Shown one piece after another: positions 8,190-16,137 of a stretch of DNA of 64,000 nucleotides. The stretch spans positions 1 through 64,000 of the forward strand of contig JAICZH010000002.1 in the NCBI GenBank assembly GCA_025933775.1, given 5' to 3'. The DNA comes from Chitinophagaceae bacterium (GTDB taxonomy: Bacteria; Bacteroidota; Bacteroidia; Chitinophagales; Chitinophagaceae). The notes under the pieces were generated by a model that saw only the letters and a program-made list of their open reading frames with translations, did no database searches and was not told where the DNA came from. The translations under genes and the position numbers were made by a program. The number at the start of each line of letters is the position of its first letter. Position 1 is the stretch's first letter.

Positions 8190-10091
8190 TTATAACGGCA
8201 ATCTTACAAAGGCTTCCATGGCAGCATAGCTGGTAAGCCCGAGTTTTGCATATAAGTCGGCAGTATTGGCGTTTCGTTCTTCGGCTCGTTGCCAGAATTC
8301 GCGGCTATCGCTTCCCTGAAATGGAACGCTGTCTTTTTGTGATTGATGAATAAAAATTCCATAACGTTTTTTACGCACCTGCTCTGGGCTCATGGGCACA
8401 GCCATTTCAATTTCGCTGATGTCCCATTCTTCCCATGCCCCTTTATAAAGCCAAACCCGGCAATCATTTAACCATTTGTCGCCGGCTTGTTTCATAAATG
8501 CAAGCGCAGCAAGAACTATATCAATACATACTTTATGCGTGCCATGCGGATCTGCCAGGTCGCCGGCGCAAAATACCTGGTTGGGTTTTATTTTTCGCAT
8601 AAGCGTTACCGTTAGTTGCACGTCTTCATCGCTCATTGGCTTTTTTTCTATTGTTCCGGTTTCATAAAAAGGCAAGTTCATAAAATGTATCTGGTCATCA
8701 TTCAGTCCTACATATTTGCATGTAGCTCTTGCTTCGCAACGGCGAATTAATCCTTTAATACTTCTTATTTCCGCAGTATCTCTTTCACTCGATTTTTTTT
8801 CGGTGATAAATGAAGTGGCTTTATTTAATATTGCTTTGCTGATGGTATTATCAATATTAAAAATTTTTTCAAAACCAACAGTAAAATCAAGAAAACGCGT
8901 AACAAATTCATCTGTTACAGCAATGTTTCCGCTGGTTTGATAAGCTACATTCACATCATGCCCCTGATCGTGCAATCGCATGAAAGTGCCGCCCATGCTT
9001 ATAATATCATCATCAGGATGCGGAGAAAAAATGAGCACTTTTTTGGGAAATGGCAAGCTTCTTTCAGGATGATTGGGAATAGAGGCATTGGGCTTTCCGC
9101 CGGGCCATCCCGTAATGCTGTCGCGTAGCATGTAATAAACTTCAAGATTTATTTCATAAGCATCGCCTTTATCAACCAACAAGTCGCTTAACCCATATTC
9201 ATTATAATCGTGATTAGTGAGACTGAGCACAGGTTTACCGAGCTTTAATGCAAGGCCTATTACAGCAGCTTTAATAATTTGTGGCGTCCAGTCGCATTCG
9301 CCGGTGAGCCAGGGAGATTTGAATCTCGTTAATTCAGAAGCTGCAAATTTATCGAGAACAAAAGTGCAGTTATCATGATTTTGCAAAAGAGATGCGGGCA
9401 CTTCTTCGGTAGGTTTTCCTTCAACGGCTTTTTGAATAACGGGGGCTTTTGTTTTCCCCCATGCCATTAATATAATCCGATGCGATTTCAAAATGGTGCT
9501 GATTCCCATTGTTATTGCCATTCGCGGCACTTGCGAAATATTTCCAAACTCGTGAGAGTTAGCAAGCCGTGTAGAATTTTCTAATGTAACCAATCTTGTT
9601 TTTGAATAAACCGGAGAACCGGGTTCATTAAAACCTATGTGTCCATTGTTTCCTATTCCAAGAATTTGCAGATCAATTCCACCGGCATCTGCAATTTTTT
9701 TTTCATAATCTGCACAGTGTTCTTTTATTTTTTCTTTTGGAATCATTCCATTTGGTAAAAAATAATTTTCAGGATCAATATCAGTTTGCTCAAACAAATA
9801 TTTGCGCATAAAATAATGATAGCTGTTGAGCGCATCCGGTTCCATCGGGTAATATTGATCAAGATTAAAAGTGATTACATTTTTAAAACTTAATCCTTCT
9901 TCCTGATGCAATTTTACCAGTTCAGCATACAAAGATTTTGGAGTAGAGCCGGTCGCAAGGCCAATCACGGCTTTATGACCGGCGGCATTTTTTTCTTTAA
10001 TAAGATGGGCAATAATGCGTGCAACATGCTCTGAGCCTTCTTTTGGTGATTTAAAAATTTGAACAGGAATTTTTTCAAGAGAATCTATCAT
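8190..10091 (-). CDS. nagB: glucosamine-6-phosphate deaminase fused to a PIG-L/LmbE-like deacetylase domain
   Basis: 633 aa; N-half GLATGSTPKSLY / GIGNNGHIGFNEPG; C-half FSPHPDDDIISMGGT and HGTHKVCIDI. Confidence 0.95.
   Translation of the reverse strand: MIDSLEKIPVQIFKSPKEGSEHVARIIAHLIKEKNAAGHKAVIGLATGSTPKSLYAELVKLHQEEGLSFKNVITFNLDQYYPMEPDALNSYHYFMRKYLFEQTDIDPENYFLPNGMIPKEKIKEHCADYEKKIADAGGIDLQILGIGNNGHIGFNEPGSPVYSKTRLVTLENSTRLANSHEFGNISQVPRMAITMGISTILKSHRIILMAWGKTKAPVIQKAVEGKPTEEVPASLLQNHDNCTFVLDKFAASELTRFKSPWLTGECDWTPQIIKAAVIGLALKLGKPVLSLTNHDYNEYGLSDLLVDKGDAYEINLEVYYMLRDSITGWPGGKPNASIPNHPERSLPFPKKVLIFSPHPDDDIISMGGTFMRLHDQGHDVNVAYQTSGNIAVTDEFVTRFLDFTVGFEKIFNIDNTISKAILNKATSFITEKKSSERDTAEIRSIKGLIRRCEARATCKYVGLNDDQIHFMNLPFYETGTIEKKPMSDEDVQLTVTLMRKIKPNQVFCAGDLADPHGTHKVCIDIVLAALAFMKQAGDKWLNDCRVWLYKGAWEEWDISEIEMAVPMSPEQVRKKRYGIFIHQSQKDSVPFQGSDSREFWQRAEERNANTADLYAKLGLTSYAAMEAFVRLPL
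8593..8616 (-). repeat. Interspersed repeat, exact core
   Basis: rc: ACTAACGGTAACGCTTATGCGAAA, inside nagB fusion ORF. Confidence 0.75.
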
Positions 10092-10244
10092 ATGTTGTTT
10101 TTATTTTAAACACTTTTATAATAAAATAATATTTGTATTAAAAAAAAGGCATTTAATAAGTAAATGGAAACGCGGCGAAGATAAGTTGAATTGCCACTAT
10201 TTTTTTCAGGGAATTTTTTTGAGTGCATTTAAAATTGTCGCTTT

Positions 10245-10302
10245 GGGCTAAAGCCCGGATTTGTATGCTAATTTATTGCCCCGCCTTTAAAGGCGGGGCA
10301 AT
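10245..10302. repeat. Intergenic palindromic pair GGGCTAAAGCCC + TTGCCCCGCCTTTAAAGGCGGGGCAA
   Basis: Second element (10276-10301) is a perfect 26-bp palindrome. Confidence 0.8.
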
Positions 10303-10393
10303 ATGAAATGTATTTCAAAAAAATAGTTCTTAACATTTTTGCAAGAACCTTTTTTAATTTTGTATCGTAAATTGTTTAAACAAAAAAATTATC

Positions 10394-10966
10394 ATGCAAA
10401 AAATTATATACCTGGGTTCAATTATATTTTCATTATTACTTACCAATTGCACGCAGTCGCAAACAAAAGACTCGAAACTTAAAACGTCACAAACAAAAAT
10501 ATCCAACACCAAATATCCTGATCCCGAAAAAGTTTCTGAAAACGCTTCTTATCCAATGAAATTGTCGGAGGCTCAATGGAAACAAAAACTTACTCCTGCA
10601 CAATATAATATCTTAAGAGAAAAAGGGACGGAGCAACCGTTTACCGGAAAGTATAACCATTTCTATCAAAAAGGAACTTATTATTCTGCCGCTTCTTTGC
10701 AGCCCATATTTAGTTCAGAAACAAAATTTAATTCAGGCACGGGCTGGCCAAGTTTTTATGCGCCTATTAATCCTGATGCTGTAAAATTAGTTCCTGATAA
10801 TAGTCTTGGCGATTTAAGATGGGAAGTTGTTGATTCAAAATCAGGCTCGCATCTGGGCCATGTATTTGATGATGGACCAGCGCCAACCGGCAAACGTTAT
10901 TGCCTCGATTCGGATGCGCTTATATTTGTTCCGGAAGGTGGTAAGCCACCTACCAGCTCGAAATAA
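10394..10966 (+). CDS. msrB: peptide-methionine (R)-S-oxide reductase, lipoprotein form
   Basis: [36 protein letters not shown]. Confidence 0.95.
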   Translation: MQKIIYLGSIIFSLLLTNCTQSQTKDSKLKTSQTKISNTKYPDPEKVSENASYPMKLSEAQWKQKLTPAQYNILREKGTEQPFTGKYNHFYQKGTYYSAASLQPIFSSETKFNSGTGWPSFYAPINPDAVKLVPDNSLGDLRWEVVDSKSGSHLGHVFDDGPAPTGKRYCLDSDALIFVPEGGKPPTSSK

Positions 10967-10971
10967 ATGAC

Positions 10972-10995
10972 ACTAACGGTAACGCACACACGAAA
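10972..10995 (+). repeat. Interspersed repeat, exact core
   Basis: actaacggtaacgcacacacgaaa, just after msrB stop. Confidence 0.75.
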
Positions 10996-10998
10996 ATT

Positions 10999-11457
10999 TT
11001 AATCATTTATTAATTTTTTTTCAAAGCAAACACTGTTTTCAACGCTGGCATATTGGCCGTAATTGGGAATAAGTTGGTAACCGCATTTTATATATAGCTT
11101 AATTGCTTCAGGCTGTTTTTTACCCGTTTCCAATATGCATTTTTCATAATGTAATTCGGTTGCCCAATTTTCCAACTCTTGCAAAACCTTCGCCCCGATT
11201 CCTTTTCCGCGTTGTTCCGGCAAAGTGTACATTCTTTTTACTTCCATAATTTTCGGCGCATATTTTTTTATGGCGCCGCAGGCAATTGGTTGGCTATTTT
11301 CGTATGTAACCACCACATGCCCGATGGAATCAATTTTATTGTATTGTGCATAAAAATTATGATCCTCGCCATCTCTTTTTGCCAGATCTTCGTCAAGATA
11401 ATTTACGAGCGCAATAAAATCGCTGTTATTGGAATCGGTTCTTTTAAGTTTAATCAT
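10999..11457 (-). CDS. GNAT-family N-acetyltransferase
   Basis: VKRMYTLPEQRGKGIGAKVLQELENWA motif A; start MIKLKRTDS preferred. Confidence 0.9.
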   Translation of the reverse strand: MIKLKRTDSNNSDFIALVNYLDEDLAKRDGEDHNFYAQYNKIDSIGHVVVTYENSQPIACGAIKKYAPKIMEVKRMYTLPEQRGKGIGAKVLQELENWATELHYEKCILETGKKQPEAIKLYIKCGYQLIPNYGQYASVENSVCFEKKLIND

Positions 11458-11474
11458 GTTGAATTCAAACAAAA

Positions 11475-11502
11475 AAAACTTCCATTTTACGGGGAAGTTT
11501 TT
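11475..11502. terminator. Hairpin with A/T flanks between two minus-strand genes
   Basis: AAAAACTTCC-ATTTTACG-GGGAAGTTTTT. Confidence 0.6.
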
Positions 11503-11508
11503 AGTAAA

Positions 11509-11532
11509 AATCGTATAGGCGTTACCGTTAGT
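11509..11532 (-). repeat. Interspersed repeat, exact core
   Basis: rc: ACTAACGGTAACGCCTATACGATT, directly after stop of 330-aa ORF. Confidence 0.75.
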
Positions 11533-12525
11533 TTATCCAAAAAGGCCGCCTTTCTTAAAAGTAACAACGCCTTCGCCAATTTTAAAACCATTGTTATAAA
11601 TTTCAATTTTATAATTGCCGGTTTGGAAATCGCTGTTCTGCGTCCATTCTACAGTTACGGGTTGTTTCTCTCCCTGTACATAATTGATTTGAATTTTTTT
11701 GGTAAAAGGTTTTTCGGTACTGTCTCTTGTATTAAATTTCCCGGAACCTAAAGCATCCACCGTTACAGGGTTTCCGTCGGGCGCCGTTATACATACATAA
11801 ATATCTTTGGGCCCGCTTTGTGTAATTCTGTTTTCATCAATATCAAATGAAATTCGGAGCTTATCCACTCTCCTGGCTTTGCTGGTAACTTTTTCTCTGC
11901 CGCCGCTTTTTTCTTTCAGGCCTACAATTTTAAAATTTGATGCGTGCAAAGTAGAACCGATATCAATTACATTTTCTTTTTGCTTAATTACCTGGTTGGC
12001 CGAATCATAATTTTTGGCAGCCACATCGCGCTCCTGAATTACCTGGGCTTTTTCCTGAGTGAGTTGCGTGTTGGCAGTTTTTAATGAATCAATCTGCGCC
12101 GTGTAAGTTTCTATGTTACCTTTCAATTCGGCTATTAATCTTTTTGCTTCTGCAAGCTGTGCCTGGGTTGCATTTTTATTATTTATGATTGCCTGCACTT
12201 TGCTTTTGAGTTCTTGTATATCTTTATCTTTTGTTTTTAAAAGGCTATCGGCTTTTACATTAGAAGTTTTTAAAGCATCGAGCCGCAAAGCAGCATCGTT
12301 AAGCTCTCGCTGCAATTCATTCTTGGAAGAATCACTGTTAACAATCTGCGTAGTGAGGTCTTGTTTTTCCTGCTTGGTTTTATTTTTATCATAAATAATA
12401 TAACCCCATGTAGCCAGCAAAGCAACGATAAGAATACCGGTTAAAATATTCCGGTTATTATTATTTTTTACCACTACATTTTTTTCTTCAGGGTTATTGC
12501 TTTCGGGAAAATTCTCGTAACTCAT
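11533..12525 (-). CDS. membrane-anchored coiled-coil protein, hypothetical
   Basis: 330 aa; TM near N-terminus, long coiled coil, C-terminal beta-rich domain. Confidence 0.8.
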   Translation of the reverse strand: MSYENFPESNNPEEKNVVVKNNNNRNILTGILIVALLATWGYIIYDKNKTKQEKQDLTTQIVNSDSSKNELQRELNDAALRLDALKTSNVKADSLLKTKDKDIQELKSKVQAIINNKNATQAQLAEAKRLIAELKGNIETYTAQIDSLKTANTQLTQEKAQVIQERDVAAKNYDSANQVIKQKENVIDIGSTLHASNFKIVGLKEKSGGREKVTSKARRVDKLRISFDIDENRITQSGPKDIYVCITAPDGNPVTVDALGSGKFNTRDSTEKPFTKKIQINYVQGEKQPVTVEWTQNSDFQTGNYKIEIYNNGFKIGEGVVTFKKGGLFG

Positions 12526-12643
12526 ATTTAATTTTTTTTAAAGATATACATTTATTTTTTCCAAAACCATGCCAAACAAGTTTTTATCCTTTTCAATTGA
12601 CGTAATGAATGAATTAAATGTACGAACAATAACTCTAAAATTT

Positions 12644-12651
12644 TATCTTTG
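12644..12651 (+). promoter_or_regulatory. Bacteroidota -7 box TATCTTTG upstream of holA
   Basis: Matches TAnnTTTG; 4 nt before ATG. Confidence 0.45.
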
Positions 12652-12655
12652 AAAA

Positions 12656-13669
12656 ATGAGCGCGTTAACCATTCTTTCTGATTGGGGAAAAAATATTTTT
12701 AAACCATTTTACTGGCTGGAAGGTGAAGAAGAATTTTATATAGACGAAGTGATGGATTATGCCGAAAAAAAAATTGTATCAGAAAGTGAAGCTCCATTTA
12801 ACCTTAGCATTTTTTATGGCAAAGATGCAGGCTGGGCAGATGTTTTGAATGCATGCCGGCGCTATCCGATGTTTGCAGAAAGGCAGGTGGTTCTTTTGAA
12901 AGAAGCGCAGCAAATGAAAGACATTGATAAGTTGGAAAGTTATGTTGAAAAGCCATTATCTTCTACCGTGCTGGTAGTTTCTTATAAAGGAAAAACGTTA
13001 GATGGCAGAAGCCGGCTTTCTAAATTATTAAAAAAAAATGGTGAAGTTTTTTTATCAAAAAGAATTTATGATAATCAATTGCCATCGTGGACTAACGGTT
13101 ACGCTCAATCGAAAGGATACCAAATTACGCCACGAGCCTTAACCTTGTTGGTTGATCATATTGGAAATGATTTAAACAGGATTGCCAATGAAATTGAAAA
13201 ATTATCCATCAACCTTGGCGCTGAAAAAAATATTACAGAAGATGATATTGAAAAATACATCGGCGTAAGTAAAGAGTATAATATTTTTGAATTGCAATAT
13301 GCTCTCAGCAAAAAAGATTTGCCGAAAGCCATACGCATTGTTCAGTATTTTGAAGCCAATCCCAAAGCAGTTCCTATTCAATTATTGCTGCCTTCCTTGT
13401 ATAATTATTTTACCAAAATTATGGTCATTTACCAGATGAACGATAAGAGTGAAAAAGCGCTCCGGCCTTTATTCTACAACAATCCGCTTTTGGTGCAGCA
13501 GGCAATGGATATGCTCATGAATTATTCTTACAAAGAAGCCGAGCAGGTAATTATGCTGCTGCATGAATATAATTTAAAAAGTGTCGGAATAAAAAATTAT
13601 GGAACTTCCACAGGTTCGCTGTTGAAAGAAATGGTGTATAAAATAATTAAAGGAGTTGTTTACAGTTAG
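12656..13669 (+). CDS. holA: DNA polymerase III subunit delta
   Basis: FYWLEGEEEFYIDEVMDYAEKK; RYPMFAERQVVLLKEAQ; HolA-type C-terminus. Confidence 0.92.
   Translation: MSALTILSDWGKNIFKPFYWLEGEEEFYIDEVMDYAEKKIVSESEAPFNLSIFYGKDAGWADVLNACRRYPMFAERQVVLLKEAQQMKDIDKLESYVEKPLSSTVLVVSYKGKTLDGRSRLSKLLKKNGEVFLSKRIYDNQLPSWTNGYAQSKGYQITPRALTLLVDHIGNDLNRIANEIEKLSINLGAEKNITEDDIEKYIGVSKEYNIFELQYALSKKDLPKAIRIVQYFEANPKAVPIQLLLPSLYNYFTKIMVIYQMNDKSEKALRPLFYNNPLLVQQAMDMLMNYSYKEAEQVIMLLHEYNLKSVGIKNYGTSTGSLLKEMVYKIIKGVVYS
13091..13114 (+). repeat. Interspersed repeat, 1 mismatch in core
   Basis: actaacggttacgctcaatcgaaa in holA. Confidence 0.55.
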
Positions 13670-13750
13670 TATTTTATTACACGAATTTTCTACACGAATT
13701 ACACGAATTTTATATAAAGATTATTACAAAATTAGTTGAAATGATAAAAT

Positions 13751-14836
13751 TCAATTGGAGATCCGGTTTTGCCCCTTCTCCATCGGAGAGGGGGTAGGGG
13801 GTGAGGTTAGTATTTTCAAACTATTTATTTTATCAATAGCCAATTGATTTTTTAGTTCTTCAAGATTATTAAATTTTACTTCTTTTCTTAAATATTTTTT
13901 TACATACACTCTCAGAGTTTCATTATAAATTGATGTATCGAAATCAAAAATATTTACTTCAATAACTTTTTTAGTTCCGCCCACCGTTGGCCTGAAACCT
14001 ATGCTCATCATGCCTTTCAGATGTGGGATGTTTGATGTTGGTTGTATAAATTGTTCATTGCCTTTTGCCTTTTGCCTTTCGCCTATTGTTACCTCAACAG
14101 CATATATTCCATCTGCAGGAATCAATTTATTTTTATCTTCTACTTCTATATTAGCAGTAGGGTAGCCAAGCATTCTTCCAATTTTATCGCCTTCAATTAC
14201 TTTTCCTTCAAAAAAATAATCATAACCGAGATATTCATTTGCGGTAGTTACATCTCCTTCTTCAAGCGCATGGCGAATTTTAGTAGAGCTGATAATGATG
14301 TGATGCAATACATGCTCTGGGATTTCTTTTACTTTAAAATTAAAAACCGATTGATAGGATTCAAGCAATTTATAATCGCCCTGACGTTTATTTCCAAAGC
14401 GATGATCGTAACCAATAATGATGGAATGCGGATGAAAATTTTTTACTAAAAAATTTTTTATATAATCTTCTGCGCTTTGTTCAGAAAATTGTAAAGTAAA
14501 TGGAACAATAACCAAATGATCAATATTTTGTTTTTGCAGCAGTTCAATTTTTTCAGAAAGCGTATTGAGTAATTTAATTCCTTCATCGGGTTTATTAATT
14601 ACCATTCGCGGATGCGGATCAAATGTAATGATCAACGTTTCGCCATCCACGGCTACTGCTTCTTTTTTAAGCTGATTAATAATTTGCAGGTGGCCTGTGT
14701 GCACGCCGTCAAAGGTGCCAATAGTGATAACGGCATTTTTAAAATCAGGCAAGTTATTTATATCGTGATGTACGTGCATAAGAAGTGCGCAAGATAAATG
14801 ATAATTAAATTTGAAAAGGGAATATTCAAAGTTCAA
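13751..14836 (-). CDS. ribF: bifunctional riboflavin kinase/FAD synthetase
   Basis: AVITIGTFDGVHTGHLQII; GRMLGYPTANIE; MMSIGFRPTVGGTKKVIEVNIFDFD. Confidence 0.95.
   Translation of the reverse strand: MNFEYSLFKFNYHLSCALLMHVHHDINNLPDFKNAVITIGTFDGVHTGHLQIINQLKKEAVAVDGETLIITFDPHPRMVINKPDEGIKLLNTLSEKIELLQKQNIDHLVIVPFTLQFSEQSAEDYIKNFLVKNFHPHSIIIGYDHRFGNKRQGDYKLLESYQSVFNFKVKEIPEHVLHHIIISSTKIRHALEEGDVTTANEYLGYDYFFEGKVIEGDKIGRMLGYPTANIEVEDKNKLIPADGIYAVEVTIGERQKAKGNEQFIQPTSNIPHLKGMMSIGFRPTVGGTKKVIEVNIFDFDTSIYNETLRVYVKKYLRKEVKFNNLEELKNQLAIDKINSLKILTSPPTPSPMEKGQNRISN
13768..13806. repeat. GC-rich palindromic element (CCTCACCCCCTACCCCCTCTCCGATGGAGAAGGGGC family), within ribF 3' end
   Basis: Same family as 56378-56412; encodes LTSPPTPSPMEKGQ at RibF C-terminus. 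Confidence 0.8.
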
Positions 14837-14945
14837 ATCTTAATTTTACTTTTTTTTGTCTCGCAAAGAAAGCAAAGAAGAAATCAAGAACGCAAAGAGA
14901 AAAATAATAATTCAACAATAAAACATTCAACAATAAAACAATTCA

Positions 14946-16085
14946 ATGTCTCTTTATTCAAAACGTGGTGTTTCTGCTCAGAAAGAAGAAGTGCATGAAG
15001 CTGTAAAAAATCTTGATGCCGGAATTTTTCCAAAAGCATTTTGTAAAATTTATCCTGATTATTTATGCGGCGATGAAAATTATATAAACGTAATGCATGC
15101 TGATGGTGCAGGCACCAAAAGTATTCTCGCTTATTTGTATTGGAAAGAGACCGGCGATGCATCTGTATGGAAGGGGATCGCACAGGATGCAGTGGTGATG
15201 AACCTTGACGATCTTTTATGCGCAGGAATCTTTGATAATATTATTTTCAATTCAACCATTGACAGAAATAAAAATGTAATTACCGGCGAAGTGCTTGAGC
15301 AACTTATAAACGGCACGCAGAAATTTTTTGATTTGATGAAAACCTTTGGCATCAACATTCATTATGTCGGTGGTGAAACTGCAGATGTGGGCGATGTGGT
15401 AAGAACGATTGCAGTAAATGGAACGATGACAGCACGCTGGCCGAAATCAAAAATTATTTCCAACGAAAAAATAAAACCAGGAAATGTAATTGTAGGATTA
15501 GCATCGTTTGGAAAAAGTATTTATGAAAATAATTATAACAGCGGAATCGGAAGCAACGGATTAACTTCTGCACGTCATGATTTGCTTAGTAAATATTATG
15601 CTGAAAATTATAAAGAAAGTTTTGATAATTCTTTAAGTGATGATGTTGTGTATATTGGTAAAAACAAAATTGCGGATATAAAACAAATTCTTTCTCCAAC
15701 ACGAACCTATGCCCCTTTAATTAAAAAATTATTAGAAAATAATTTTGAAAAAATTTACGGTTTAATTCATTGCAGTGGCGGCGGACAAACAAAGTGTTTA
15801 AAGTATATTCCTGAAAATGTACGTGTGATAAAAGATAATTTGTTTGATCCTCCTCCAATTTTTAAAATGATACAGGAAGCAAGCAAAGCAAATGATCGCG
15901 AAATGTACCAGGTATTTAATATGGGTTGCAGGATGGAAATTTATACCGATGAAAATTTTGCTGAAACAATTATTAAAGAAGCGGCTTCATTCAACATTGA
16001 TGCGCAAATAATCGGAAGGGTAGAAGCGAGTGATAAAAAAGAATTGGTAATACAAATTAAAAATAAGGAGTTGATTTTTTCATAA
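14946..16085 (+). CDS. purM: phosphoribosylformylglycinamidine cyclo-ligase (AIR synthase)
   Basis: VMHADGAGTKSILAY; VGGETADVGDVVRT; CSGGGQTK. Confidence 0.9.
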   Translation: MSLYSKRGVSAQKEEVHEAVKNLDAGIFPKAFCKIYPDYLCGDENYINVMHADGAGTKSILAYLYWKETGDASVWKGIAQDAVVMNLDDLLCAGIFDNIIFNSTIDRNKNVITGEVLEQLINGTQKFFDLMKTFGINIHYVGGETADVGDVVRTIAVNGTMTARWPKSKIISNEKIKPGNVIVGLASFGKSIYENNYNSGIGSNGLTSARHDLLSKYYAENYKESFDNSLSDDVVYIGKNKIADIKQILSPTRTYAPLIKKLLENNFEKIYGLIHCSGGGQTKCLKYIPENVRVIKDNLFDPPPIFKMIQEASKANDREMYQVFNMGCRMEIYTDENFAETIIKEAASFNIDAQIIGRVEASDKKELVIQIKNKELIFS

Positions 16086-16117
16086 ACTTTTGGAAAGTTT
16101 TAAACTTTCCAAAAGTT
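16085..16117. repeat. Near-perfect palindrome AACTTTTGGAAAGTTT-T-AAACTTTCCAAAAGTT between convergent genes
   Basis: 16-bp arms with 1-nt offset; may act as bidirectional terminator. Confidence 0.8.
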
Positions 16118-16137
16118 CAGGATTACCTTTATATAAA

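Noticed and set aside
11179-11751. 190-aa plus-strand ORF
   Set aside because: Antisense across two clear minus-strand genes and a terminator; composition is hydrophobic/aromatic as expected for shadow ORFs.
13676-13716. ACACGAATT direct repeats (ttacacgaattttctacacgaattacacgaatttt) as a CRISPR or iteron array
   Set aside because: Units too short and irregular, no spacers; probably low-complexity dispersed intergenic sequence.
14042-14449. 135-aa plus-strand ORF
   Set aside because: Antisense to ribF.
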